Source: DATNFP01 sp035606335 (GTDB taxonomy: Bacteria > Bacteroidota > Bacteroidia > Chitinophagales > Chitinophagaceae). Taken from it: 62,161 nt of DNA. A program made the translations under genes and the position numbers. The stretch lies in the NCBI GenBank assembly GCA_035606335.1, contig DATNFP010000012.1:1-62161 (forward strand), read 5' to 3'. The notes below the pieces were generated by a model. It searched no databases. It was not told where the DNA came from and saw only the letters and a list, made by a program, of their open reading frames with translations. Below are positions 1-8,439 of this stretch, one piece after another (the first letter of the stretch is position 1; every line of letters starts with the position of its first letter).

Positions 1-453
1 GTTGATAAAGGCGTTCTTGAGGCTGCCTGTATAGTCGATAGCTTCGAGGGCGTCGCCAAATTCGTAAGGGCGGGTTTCGGGATTTATCTCGTCGCCCTGT
101 CCGCTTTTGAAGGTGCGGTGGTTGCCCTGCTTGGTCTTCTTTAGCTTACCAAAGATCTCGTCGAGTGAGCGCTGGCGTATGGTCTGCTCTGTCTTGGCTG
201 CTATCTTGAAGGCTCCTGTTATTTCGTTTTCGTCGAGGTAGCCCTGATCCTTAAGGTCTTGTATAAAGTCGCCTATGCCATATTCGTCGCCGGTGAGGCC
301 GTGCTCGCGGTCGAGCTGCGAGAGCCAGTTGAGGGCTTCGGCTGCGTCGCCATTGGTATAGTGCAGCAGCTCCATAAAGAAACCAAACAGCTTTTCGAAT
401 GGTGTTTTACTGTTTTCCTGTGGATCGTATTTGGTGAAAATAAAACCGTTCAT
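1..453 (-). CDS. VWA-domain protein, N-terminal part (runs off window start)
   Basis: The first 151 codons of a minus-strand gene; the rest lies beyond the left edge. It begins MNGFIFTKYDPQ and continues with a helical region (EKLFGFFMELLHYTNGDA, then EYGIGDFIQDLKDQGYL) and the stretch RQRSLDEIFGKLKKTKQGNH. I recognise this as the N-terminal extension of a conserved Bacteroidota family whose C-terminal half is a von Willebrand factor A (metal-binding, MIDAS) domain, often encoded near MoxR-type ATPases. The VWA domain itself is not in view. The ATG at 453 is supported by an AGGAAGG ribosome-binding site about 7 bases upstream. The segment is visibly richer in G+C (roughly half) than most of the window. 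Function is unknown beyond a likely chaperone or scaffold role with an AAA ATPase. Confidence 0.75.
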   Translation of the reverse strand, partial: MNGFIFTKYDPQENSKTPFEKLFGFFMELLHYTNGDAAEALNWLSQLDREHGLTGDEYGIGDFIQDLKDQGYLDENEITGAFKIAAKTEQTIRQRSLDEIFGKLKKTKQGNHRTFKSGQGDEINPETRPYEFGDALEAIDYTGSLKNAFIN

Positions 454-572
454 ATATCCTTCCTTCTTTATAAAGTTACGGAATGTTTGGTGGGTGGGGA
501 GGGGTGGTTTTATTAATTGTTGTATAGGTTTTTGTGATTGCTTTTTTCTTTTGTTTCGTGTCCGGCGTGGGC

Positions 573-750
573 GTTCATTTCTTTGCTTGCCCAAAGAAAC
601 GAACCAAAGAAAGGGCACCTTTTGTCCAAACGCTCCGCAGGACAAAAGGCTGGCTATACGCCGGTTTCGTGGGGGATTGCTTTTGAGCGGCCGCAGTTTG
701 TGCGTGCTCGATGGGGCTTTGGGATTTCTTTTTAGGGGGAGTGTGGTGTG
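573..750 (+). repeat. Structured intergenic repeat, copy 1
   Basis: First of two related units whose landmarks are offset by exactly 240 bases. It starts with an inverted repeat (arms 573-585 and 592-604, 12 of 13 pairs, spacer CTTGCC). A second inverted repeat follows (CCTTTTGTCC at 618-627, GGACAAAAGG at 640-649, loop containing GCTCCGC), then a G/T-rich tail ending near GAGTGTGGTGTG. Short open frames across it (for example one reading FFACPKKVTKE in copy 2) look like the spurious products of such repeats rather than genes. Confidence 0.75.
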
Positions 751-812
751 TTTCTGTGTTGTTTCTTCTTCTGTGCGTTTGGTTTTGTGTTGTGTTTCCC
801 TCATTTCCTATA

Positions 813-988
813 GTTACTTTCTTTGCTTGTCCAAAGAAAGTAACCAAAGAAAAGACACCTTTTGCAAACTGCTCCGCACAGCAAAAGGATAGCTAGACGC
901 TGGTTGCGTGGGGGATTGCTTTCGGGCTGCGCTGGAACGCGCGGGGTCGATGGGGCTTTGGGATTTCTTTTTTGAGAGTGTGGTGTGT
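813..988 (+). repeat. Structured intergenic repeat, copy 2
   Basis: Second copy of the unit at 573-750. The first inverted repeat is perfect here: 13-base arms GTTACTTTCTTTG (813-825) and CAAAGAAAGTAAC (832-844) around CTTGTC. The second hairpin is CCTTTTGC (858-865) with GCAAAAGG (881-888). Its inner stem differs from copy 1 on both sides, so pairing is preserved although the bases changed. The loop again carries GCTCCGC, and the downstream GCGTGGGGGATTGCTTT and CGATGGGGCTTTGGGATTTC blocks are shared. Confidence 0.75.
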
Positions 989-1098
989 GGTGAGTTGTTG
1001 TGTTGGGTGTTCTGTTGTGTGAGTGTGGCTGCTGTATTTCTATTGAGCTTGGTGTATGGGTTCGGGAGATCCTTCACTGTGTTCAGGGAGAATTCTAT

Positions 1099-1130
1099 TA
1101 AAGAAAAAGGCCACCTTTTGGGTGACCTTT
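1099..1130 (-). terminator. Intrinsic terminator of the act-cox operon
   Basis: On the minus strand an AAGGTCACC arm pairs with GGTGGCCTT (one U-G wobble) around a CAAAA loop and is followed by TTTCTTT. It lies 27 bases past the coxA stop and closes the respiratory operon. The wobble works only in the minus-strand RNA, which fixes the direction. Confidence 0.75.
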
Positions 1131-1156
1131 GTATATTTTTAGTAGTTGTTTTGGTA

Positions 1157-2980
1157 TTAATGCGATTCTTCACCGGGTCTTAGTGGTACTGTTTGGGCGA
1201 TGAAGTCGTTGCCGTTGCCATCGTCTTTGTAATCGTAAGGCCAGCGGTATACTTCAGGAATTTCGCCTACCCAGTTGCCATGGCCTGGCTTGATTGGTGT
1301 AGTCCATTCCAATGATGTAGAACCCCATGGGTTGAGCACTGTGAGCTTACGTCCGCGGAAGATGCTTACGAAGAAGTTGAACACGAATAATAACTGTGCA
1401 AAGAATACGATGATCGCTACTACGCTGATGAAAGCGTTTAGTCCCTGGAAGTTCTTGAATGATTCCCATGCGCTGTAATCGTAGTAGCGGCGTGGCATAC
1501 CTGCAATACCTTCGTAGTGCATAGGCCAGAAGATAAGATATGCTCCGGCGAATGTAACAAAGAAGTGTATGTAGCCAAGTGTGTTATTCATGAAGCGACC
1601 AAACAGTTTGGGGAACCATTGGTACAGCCCGGCAAACATCCCGAAGAAGGCGGACACACCCATTACTATATGGAAGTGGGCAACTACGAAATATGTATCG
1701 TGCAGGTGAATATCAAGAGCTGAGTTACCAAGGAAGATCCCTGTAAGCCCACCGGAGATAAACATGGATACGAAACCAAGGGCAAACAGCATAGCCGGTG
1801 TGAAACGGATGTTACCACGCCAGATGGTTGTGAGCCAGTTGAACACTTTTACCGCTGAAGGCACGGCGATCAACAATGTAAGCAGTACGAATATAGAACC
1901 AAGGAATGGACTCATGCCTGTTACGAACATATGGTGCGCCCAAACCAGGAAGGCCAGAACGGTGATACCTATCAGCGATATAACCATCGCGAAGTAACCA
2001 AAGATCGGCTTGCGGCTGTGGTTAGACAGTACTTCAGAAGCAATACCCATACCAGGCAGCATGATGATGTACACTTCAGGGTGTCCAAGGAACCAGAACA
2101 AGTGCTGATAAAGGATCGGTGAGCCGCCCACATTTGGTAATGCCCTGCCACCTATAAATACTTCAGAAAGATAGAAGCTGGTACCGAAGTTGCGGTCGAA
2201 TATCAACAGCACAAGACCTGAGAACAACACAGGGAATGAAAGCACACCTAATACAGCTGTGAAGAAGAATGCCCATATAGTAAGCGGCATGCGTGTCATG
2301 GTCATACCTTTGGTACGCATGTTCAATACAGTAGAGATATAATTCAAACCACCGAGCAGTGATGATACCACAAATAAAGACATACTGATAAGCCACAAAT
2401 CCATACCTATACCAGAACCAAGTGATGCTTCTTTTAATGCGCTCAATGGAGGGTAAGTAGTCCATCCACCAGATGCAGGACCTGTAGAAACGAACAGAGA
2501 AGTAAACATAAATATACTGGCAGTGAAGAAGAACCAGTAAGAAAGCATGTTCATAAAGGGTGAGGCCATATCACGCGCACCTACCTGCAAGGGTATAAGC
2601 AGGTTACTAAATGTACCGCTTAAGCCCGCTGTTAACACAAAGAATACAAGGATGGTACCGTGCATGGTTACCAGTGCATAGTAAAATTCAGGAGTTAGCT
2701 TGCCACCCTTAGCCCAATCACCGAGAAACTTTTGCAGGATTGGGAAAGTCTGATCGGGGAAGCCGAGCTGAAGGCGGAAGAACACGGAGAACAATGCACC
2801 TATGATGGCCCAGATCATACCTGTGATCAGGAACTGTTTAGAAATTATCTTATGATCCTGGCTGAATATATATTTCCAGACAAAGTGCTGTTCATGATGT
2901 TCGTGGCCGTGATGCTCCGTAGCCGCAGAATCGTTAGTGTGCGCTACATTGGGGCCCTGGATAATAATCTCGTTACTCAT
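1157..2980 (-). CDS. coxA: Cytochrome c oxidase subunit I
   Basis: Catalytic haem-copper subunit that reduces O2 to water and pumps protons across the inner membrane. With the ATG at 2980 (a GTG three codons upstream is less likely) it is 607 aa, the usual length for a single subunit I, with about 12 membrane helices. The metal ligands are visible: low-spin haem His107 (TMHGT) and His437, haem a3 His435 (AHFHIVMG), and CuB His300 with the cross-linked Tyr304 (GHPEVY) plus His349 and His350 (WAHHMF). The His-rich N-terminus (residues about 20-32) is typical of Bacteroidota homologues. It is the last gene of the act-cox operon, 34 bases after coxB and before a strong terminator. No subunit III gene follows here. 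Confidence 0.97.
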   Translation of the reverse strand: MSNEIIIQGPNVAHTNDSAATEHHGHEHHEQHFVWKYIFSQDHKIISKQFLITGMIWAIIGALFSVFFRLQLGFPDQTFPILQKFLGDWAKGGKLTPEFYYALVTMHGTILVFFVLTAGLSGTFSNLLIPLQVGARDMASPFMNMLSYWFFFTASIFMFTSLFVSTGPASGGWTTYPPLSALKEASLGSGIGMDLWLISMSLFVVSSLLGGLNYISTVLNMRTKGMTMTRMPLTIWAFFFTAVLGVLSFPVLFSGLVLLIFDRNFGTSFYLSEVFIGGRALPNVGGSPILYQHLFWFLGHPEVYIIMLPGMGIASEVLSNHSRKPIFGYFAMVISLIGITVLAFLVWAHHMFVTGMSPFLGSIFVLLTLLIAVPSAVKVFNWLTTIWRGNIRFTPAMLFALGFVSMFISGGLTGIFLGNSALDIHLHDTYFVVAHFHIVMGVSAFFGMFAGLYQWFPKLFGRFMNNTLGYIHFFVTFAGAYLIFWPMHYEGIAGMPRRYYDYSAWESFKNFQGLNAFISVVAIIVFFAQLLFVFNFFVSIFRGRKLTVLNPWGSTSLEWTTPIKPGHGNWVGEIPEVYRWPYDYKDDGNGNDFIAQTVPLRPGEESH

Positions 2981-3014
2981 TTTATTCACTTTTAATGACC
3001 ATTGTCATGGTCGA

Positions 3015-4058
3015 TTACTTCATCGTTATTGCTTTTACACTATCAGTTTTCTGTGCTGGCTGGCTGCCTTGAGGGGCCGCTGCCGGATTGGCGAGTACAT
3101 AGTAAGGTTGCTGACTTGCCATCCACTGATCGTACTCTTGCTGGGTTTGCACAATTACAGTGCCACGCATAGAATAGTGACCTTTACCACATATCTGATC
3201 GCAGGAGATCTCATATACGAAATCGCTATTGCCAGTCATTTGCTTCATCTGCTCTGTAGTAAACCTTGGAGTGAACCACATAGTAGTCTGGATACCTGGT
3301 ACAGCATCCATCTTCATACGGAAGTGAGGCAGACCTACGTCGTGGATCACATCTCGTGAGCCTATGATCAATTTGACAGGCTTACCGACTACGAGGTGCA
3401 TTTCACCATTCTGCATAATAACATCATCGAGGTTATCTTTATCCTTCCAATCAAGTCCTAATACGTTGTTAGCATCATTTATCAAACGGAAGTTTCTCTT
3501 GCCTAATACGCCGTCTTTACCCGGATAACGAATAAGCCAGTTAAATTGTTTCCCAACTATTTCTATAACCTGTGCATCTTTAGGCGCTTCGGATGTAACG
3601 CTGAACCAACTACGCAGCCCAACAGCCACAAGTATCGCCATTGCAATAGCAGGGATAGTAGTCCATACAAGCTCGAGCTTATTGTTGTGAGCATAGAAGA
3701 AAGCAGTACGTTTTTCAGTAGCCTGATAACGGAATGCAAACCAGAAAAGCAATGTTTGAGTGGCAAAGAATACGATACCTGTAACGATCAATGTTACATT
3801 AAACATATCGTCATAAGCAACACCCTGCACGGAAGCTGAAGGAGGTAACAACCTGCCTTTCAACAACTCATTACATTTCCATATACCGTACAAGCCGAGG
3901 ATAAAGAAAATCAGCAACAGCCAAGCGATAGAGCGATTGGTCTGAGCTTTTACCTTTTCTTCGCCACGAAGGATGGTGGCATATTCGCTTGCTTTACCTA
4001 TCTGGTATATGATAATAAATACCAGAATTACTAATGCTATTATTATAAATCCCGACAT
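3015..4058 (-). CDS. coxB: Cytochrome c oxidase subunit II (CuA)
   Basis: Accepts electrons from the alternative complex III cytochromes and passes them via CuA to subunit I. The 347-aa protein has hydrophobic helices near residues 1-20, 44-62, 86-108 and 128-148, then a periplasmic cupredoxin domain. The CuA ligands are His239 (VIHD), Cys286 and Cys290 (CDQIC), His294 and Met297 (GKGHYSM). The extra N-terminal helices before the usual two-helix hairpin are common in this phylum. I see no fused haem c motif (CXXCH), so the cytochrome c domains are supplied by ActA and ActE. It sits between actF and coxA in the operon. Confidence 0.96.
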   Translation of the reverse strand: MSGFIIIALVILVFIIIYQIGKASEYATILRGEEKVKAQTNRSIAWLLLIFFILGLYGIWKCNELLKGRLLPPSASVQGVAYDDMFNVTLIVTGIVFFATQTLLFWFAFRYQATEKRTAFFYAHNNKLELVWTTIPAIAMAILVAVGLRSWFSVTSEAPKDAQVIEIVGKQFNWLIRYPGKDGVLGKRNFRLINDANNVLGLDWKDKDNLDDVIMQNGEMHLVVGKPVKLIIGSRDVIHDVGLPHFRMKMDAVPGIQTTMWFTPRFTTEQMKQMTGNSDFVYEISCDQICGKGHYSMRGTVIVQTQQEYDQWMASQQPYYVLANPAAAPQGSQPAQKTDSVKAITMK

Positions 4059-4146
4059 GGTCAGTTCAGCTTGTATTTACTAATGTTATTTGGTTCGGTT
4101 ATCAAATTCCCTATCTAAACCTTTCAACTATTATTTTTCTAACTCT

Positions 4147-5367
4147 CTAACTTATATGAACAACTGCTTCCTTCAAGAAAGAGTTGTTGTGTGGTATCAG
4201 GTCTGCTTTTGCAAGTGTACGTGATACTGTATATATTAATATCCCTGCAAAACCAGCAAAGATGCCCATTTCATACCAGCTAATGTGCCAGAATTCACCC
4301 ATAGGACCAGGAATCATCATTTGATAGAAATCCAGCCAGTGGCCAAATATTATTATGAGCGCCATGAATGTAACTGTAAAGTAGTTACGCTTGCTGGGTC
4401 GAGTCATCAATATCAATATCGGCATACAGAAGTCAATGATAAAAACTGCATAGAATATGATACTATAAGGACCTTGCTGACGCATTTTGAAATAAACTGT
4501 TTCTTCAGGTATGTTACCATACCATATCAGCAAATATTGAGCAAACCATAAGTATGTCCAGAATATACTGAATGCAAACATAAATTTACCAAGGTCATGC
4601 ATGTGCTCTTTCGTTACCAACTCAAGATTACCCTGATTCTTTAAGTAAACAACAAATAATAAAATTACAGCCATGCCTGTTACAAATGCGCTTGCAAATG
4701 TATACCAGCTAAACAGGGTAGAATCCCAATGTGGCTCTGTACTCATTATCCACATCCATGGGGTTGTACTCATTTGTGTCAGAGCATAGATTAAAATAAA
4801 CAAGCCTGAAAGCCTTACCATCTTCCAATGTATACGTGGACTATTCTTAATAGCTTTTTCCTGAGCTAAAGAGAGCGAACGAAACTTAGTACCAAAAAAT
4901 GACCATAAAGCCAGTGTAACCAAAGTAAACCCAACGTACATGCCCGGATTTAAGAAAGCAGACTTTCCTTCAAGTAGCTTATCACCATTAGGGTGTACCC
5001 ATGGATAAACCGGATTCTGTCCATTTACATCAAATCCAAAAATGATCGAGAACATGATGATAACAGCAATGATGCTGAATATCCAAACATTTGCGCCTAT
5101 AGCTTCGGGAACTCTTTTATAAGCAACAATCCACGAGCCTTGCGCTAATGAAGCGGCAGCTTGAATGAATACGCTGATTACCGTAATCAAAACGAAGAAT
5201 ACGCTGTCATGCAGTAATATTATCCAAAAGCGTGTTTTGGAATGGACATCAGCATGAGGCCCTGATAACAGCACAAAGATTCCTACAATCAGGGTAAGTA
5301 AACCTACCCCCATAAGAGCAAGGCTGGTATTACGTAAACGGCCTGGTATCACAAAACGATCGGTCAT
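4147..5367 (-). CDS. actF: Alternative complex III subunit ActF (quinol oxidoreductase membrane subunit)
   Basis: A 406-aa polytopic inner-membrane protein with about ten helices. It begins MTDRFVIPGRLRNTSL and contains repeated Trp/His/Tyr-rich helices (for example FWTYLWFAQYLLIWYGNIPEET and FGHWLDFYQMMIPGPMG). These are features of ActF, the smaller NrfD-related membrane subunit of the menaquinol:cytochrome c oxidoreductase that replaces the bc1 complex. Order and spacing (36 bases after actE, 88 before coxB) match the canonical Bacteroidota operon. Its role is structural and possibly proton-conducting next to the quinol site of ActC. Confidence 0.92.
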   Translation of the reverse strand: MTDRFVIPGRLRNTSLALMGVGLLTLIVGIFVLLSGPHADVHSKTRFWIILLHDSVFFVLITVISVFIQAAASLAQGSWIVAYKRVPEAIGANVWIFSIIAVIIMFSIIFGFDVNGQNPVYPWVHPNGDKLLEGKSAFLNPGMYVGFTLVTLALWSFFGTKFRSLSLAQEKAIKNSPRIHWKMVRLSGLFILIYALTQMSTTPWMWIMSTEPHWDSTLFSWYTFASAFVTGMAVILLFVVYLKNQGNLELVTKEHMHDLGKFMFAFSIFWTYLWFAQYLLIWYGNIPEETVYFKMRQQGPYSIIFYAVFIIDFCMPILILMTRPSKRNYFTVTFMALIIIFGHWLDFYQMMIPGPMGEFWHISWYEMGIFAGFAGILIYTVSRTLAKADLIPHNNSFLKEAVVHIS

Positions 5368-5403
5368 TGCAAAACTTTTATTGTATTCTTTAATTATTTA
5401 TAA

Positions 5404-6099
5404 TTATCCTTTTTTGTTATCACTATTTGTACTCTTCACATCTGTTGCATTTGCCTGAGCTTTACCAGCACTTGCGGTATCTGTTGCAGTCTTGCCACCC
5501 GTTGCTGGTCCGACACCAAAAGTAAATGCGTCTCCACCATTCTGAGATTGTACCTTCTTAATATAAGCAATTATCATCCAGCGCTGTTTGATGTCTAGCT
5601 GACTTGCATACGATCCCATCATATTCTTGCCATATTTTGCGGCTGCGAACATTTGACCTACAGGCATGTGTAAATATTTCTCACCTTTAAAATTCGCAGG
5701 CATTGCTGCAAATTTTCCTGAAGCATACAGCGGGCCATTTCCATCCAGATTGGGACCGTGGCAGATGGCGCAGTAAATATCGAAGAGGCGCTTACCTTCA
5801 ACCATATCATCATCGCTGAATCGCATGCTGGTGGTAAATGTTTTGTATGCCATTGTATCTCCTTCTTTCAGGTGATCGGGCAACTCATGACCGCGTGCAA
5901 TAGTACCAGGCACCGGCAACCGGCTTGTCTGGCTGTCTGCAAAGTTAGGATTGGATGTATAAGCATCGTAAGCACGAGAGTAGGTCATGTCAGGCGCGTA
6001 AACCCTACCTGGATTGCGACGCATACTACCACTGTTACATGCCGCCAGACCCAGTCCTACCATCAGGCTTGCTACTACTATGCTTTTGGTCTTACTCAT
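5404..6099 (-). CDS. actE: Alternative complex III subunit ActE, monohaem cytochrome c lipoprotein
   Basis: A 231-aa periplasmic lipoprotein. It has a lipobox LAAC with Cys21, then a class I cytochrome c domain with one haem-binding CAICH motif (residues 110-114) and a Met-rich segment around residues 160-161 likely to supply the axial Met. ActE carries electrons within or out of the complex. The last 40 residues are low-complexity (Ala/Thr/Lys/Asn). It lies between actD and actF with gaps of 86 and 36 bases, consistent with co-transcription. Confidence 0.94.
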   Translation of the reverse strand: MSKTKSIVVASLMVGLGLAACNSGSMRRNPGRVYAPDMTYSRAYDAYTSNPNFADSQTSRLPVPGTIARGHELPDHLKEGDTMAYKTFTTSMRFSDDDMVEGKRLFDIYCAICHGPNLDGNGPLYASGKFAAMPANFKGEKYLHMPVGQMFAAAKYGKNMMGSYASQLDIKQRWMIIAYIKKVQSQNGGDAFTFGVGPATGGKTATDTASAGKAQANATDVKSTNSDNKKG

Positions 6100-6185
6100 A
6101 TAAATTTTAATTATCAGAACCGGTTATTAATTGCACCGGAGTATTCAAAATATTAGAACTGTTTATTGTTTTTTAGTACCATGCC

Positions 6186-6764
6186 CTATTTCTGCAATAG
6201 CTGGTATGGCTCCTGTTTATCAAATCTTCCGTACCACCATTCTGACTCTGCAATCTGAACGTTCGTTTCTTTAGCGCCTGTCGATTTTAAGAACTCAATA
6301 ACTTCATTTTCGGGCACCAGATCGTTAAGCTCCAGTGCAATTACAAACATATCATCGCTCTGACGAGGGTGGAAAACGTGTTTCTTCACGCCCGGCATTA
6401 TCTGATTAAGGTAACAAAAAGTCATTACCATACCTACCGCGGAGAACAACACAGTCAATTCGAAAGTGATGGGTATCCATGCAGGTAAGGAAAAGTGAGG
6501 CTTACCACCAAAATTGAGTGGCCAGCTTGAAGTGAGTATCCATGTTATAAAACCAACTGCTGTACTTGTACCGCAAAGGCCGTATATAAAACCTGCCGTA
6601 TGAAGATCAGTACCTTTTAACCCTAACTCCTCATCAAGGCCATGTACAGGAAACGGAGTATAAACATCATGCAGCTTGTAACCGCTATGACGTACCTTTC
6701 TCACAGCAGGAAATAAGACTTCCTCATCATCATAAGCCGCTACCGCAAATTTCTTTATAGCCAT
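6186..6764 (-). CDS. actD: Alternative complex III subunit ActD (DUF3341)
   Basis: A 192-aa membrane-anchored subunit. The cytoplasmic N-terminal part contains SGYKLHDVYTPFPVHGLDE, the hallmark of the DUF3341/ActD family. Two membrane helices follow at about residues 58-80 and 101-123 (ELTVLFSAVGMVMTFCYL), and a C-terminal soluble tail ends in WWYGRFD. It has no cofactor motif; in known structures ActD braces the membrane core. It lies in the operon 52 bases downstream of actC. Confidence 0.93.
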   Translation of the reverse strand: MAIKKFAVAAYDDEEVLFPAVRKVRHSGYKLHDVYTPFPVHGLDEELGLKGTDLHTAGFIYGLCGTSTAVGFITWILTSSWPLNFGGKPHFSLPAWIPITFELTVLFSAVGMVMTFCYLNQIMPGVKKHVFHPRQSDDMFVIALELNDLVPENEVIEFLKSTGAKETNVQIAESEWWYGRFDKQEPYQLLQK

Positions 6765-6816
6765 TTTATATTTAAATTCAAAAAGTTAAAATTCTATCAA
6801 CTATTCAAAAATTACT

Positions 6817-8277
6817 TTAGTGTGCCACTTCATGTTCGGGGCTTGCATGATGTGTTTCCACTTCATGCACAAATTCTTCAAGGCTGAGATCTTCAATTTT
6901 ATCCATTTTCTTTTTAAACCCTTCGCCAGATGTCTTGAGCACGAATTTGATCTCATGTACAGCGACAACCGGGAAGTATTTAGCAAATAAGAAGTAACAT
7001 GTAAAGAATAAACCAAAAGTGCCAAGATAAAAACCAACTTCAGGCCATTGAGGGCTATAATATGCCCAGCTACTTGGCAACCAGTCGCGGTACAGAGATG
7101 TAACGATGATCACAAAACGTTCGAACCACATACCTATGTTCACCACAATAGACATTACAAATGTGAACGGAATATTGCGGCGTAATCTTTTAACCCAGAA
7201 TAGCTGAGGAGACACCACATTACAAGTCATCATTGCCCAGTATGCCCACCAATATGGCCCGAGTATGCGCCAATGGAATTCCTGTTGTTCGCCCCATGAG
7301 CCGCTATACCATGCTATGAATAGTTCCGTTAAATAAGCAACACCCACTATGGAACCTGTCAACACAATTACTTTATTCATTGCTTCAAGGTGGCCTATGG
7401 TGATGTAATCTTCAAGGTGAAGAATTTTACGAGAGATAACCAGCAGTGTGTTTACCATTGCAAAACCTGAGAAGATAGCACCAGCAACGAAGTAGGGAGG
7501 GAAGATAGTAGTATGCCAACCCGGTATTACTGATGTTGCAAAGTCCATAGATACTATCGTATGTACTGAAAGTACCAGTGGAGTAGCTAAGCCAGCCAAT
7601 ACAAGCGCTAAAGCTTCCATACGCTGCCAGTTCTTGGCAGTACCTGTCCAGCCGAAAGAAGCAACGCCATATAATAACTTACGCAATTTTGTTTTAGCAC
7701 GATCACGAACTGTAGCGAAATCCGGGATAAGACCAGAATACCAAAACAGCAATGAAACTGTAAAGTAAGTAGATACCGCAAACACGTCCCACAACAATGG
7801 AGAGTTGAAGTTAGGCCATAAAGGACCGCGAGTGTTAGGATAAGGAAGTACAAAGAACCCATCCCATACACGACCCATGTGGAATATGGGGAACTGACCA
7901 GCGCACATTACCGCAAAGATGGTCATGGCTTCTGCTGCACGATTTACCCCCGTGCGCCATCCCTGACGGAACAGCAAAAGGATCGCAGAGATCAATGTAC
8001 CAGCGTGACCAATACCTACCCACCACACGAAGTTGGTGATATCCCAACCCCAGCCAACGGTACGGTTAACGCCCCAGGTTCCTAACCCCCAATATACCGC
8101 CCAGGTAACGGAGAAAACCCCAAACAGTAATAATGATACTGAGAAGAGGAAGCCTACGTACCACATGCGGCCCGGCTTCCGCTCAATGGGACTAATAATA
8201 TCTTCTGTAACCTGATGATAATCTTTCTCACCATCTACCAGCGGTTCCCGTACAAACGATTCGTACTTGATATGCAT
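6817..8277 (-). CDS. actC: Alternative complex III subunit ActC (NrfD-type quinol-binding membrane subunit)
   Basis: A 486-aa polytopic protein of the NrfD/PsrC family with about ten helices. It has motifs usual for ActC such as WWVGIGHAGTLISAILLL, PIFHMGR and YFTVSLLFWYSGLIPD. ActC is where menaquinol is thought to be oxidised, delivering electrons to the iron-sulfur clusters of ActB. The C-terminus is charged and His-rich and lies in the cytoplasm. It is separated from actB by 162 bases in which I see no gene or obvious terminator. Confidence 0.95.
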   Translation of the reverse strand: MHIKYESFVREPLVDGEKDYHQVTEDIISPIERKPGRMWYVGFLFSVSLLLFGVFSVTWAVYWGLGTWGVNRTVGWGWDITNFVWWVGIGHAGTLISAILLLFRQGWRTGVNRAAEAMTIFAVMCAGQFPIFHMGRVWDGFFVLPYPNTRGPLWPNFNSPLLWDVFAVSTYFTVSLLFWYSGLIPDFATVRDRAKTKLRKLLYGVASFGWTGTAKNWQRMEALALVLAGLATPLVLSVHTIVSMDFATSVIPGWHTTIFPPYFVAGAIFSGFAMVNTLLVISRKILHLEDYITIGHLEAMNKVIVLTGSIVGVAYLTELFIAWYSGSWGEQQEFHWRILGPYWWAYWAMMTCNVVSPQLFWVKRLRRNIPFTFVMSIVVNIGMWFERFVIIVTSLYRDWLPSSWAYYSPQWPEVGFYLGTFGLFFTCYFLFAKYFPVVAVHEIKFVLKTSGEGFKKKMDKIEDLSLEEFVHEVETHHASPEHEVAH

Positions 8278-8439
8278 AGCACGTAATTAGTAAAAGTTCG
8301 TTTTTAATTTTTTATTCCCCATTACCTAAAATGCTATCAGGCATTTAAAGTAATGGTTCTGTTCATCTATTTATCTTCATCACACTTTTTCATGGTGTGA
8401 CACTCTTAATACCTAATTATAAAGACCTGCCCTATTCTA

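Noticed and set aside
1..453. Plus-strand frame starting at 259 in the VWA gene region
   Set aside because: It is antisense to a recognisable protein with its own ribosome-binding site.
431..1183. Several overlapping short open frames (61-153 codons) on both strands between 431 and 1183
   Set aside because: They run through the structured repeats, have no start signals and give low-complexity translations; the repeats explain them.
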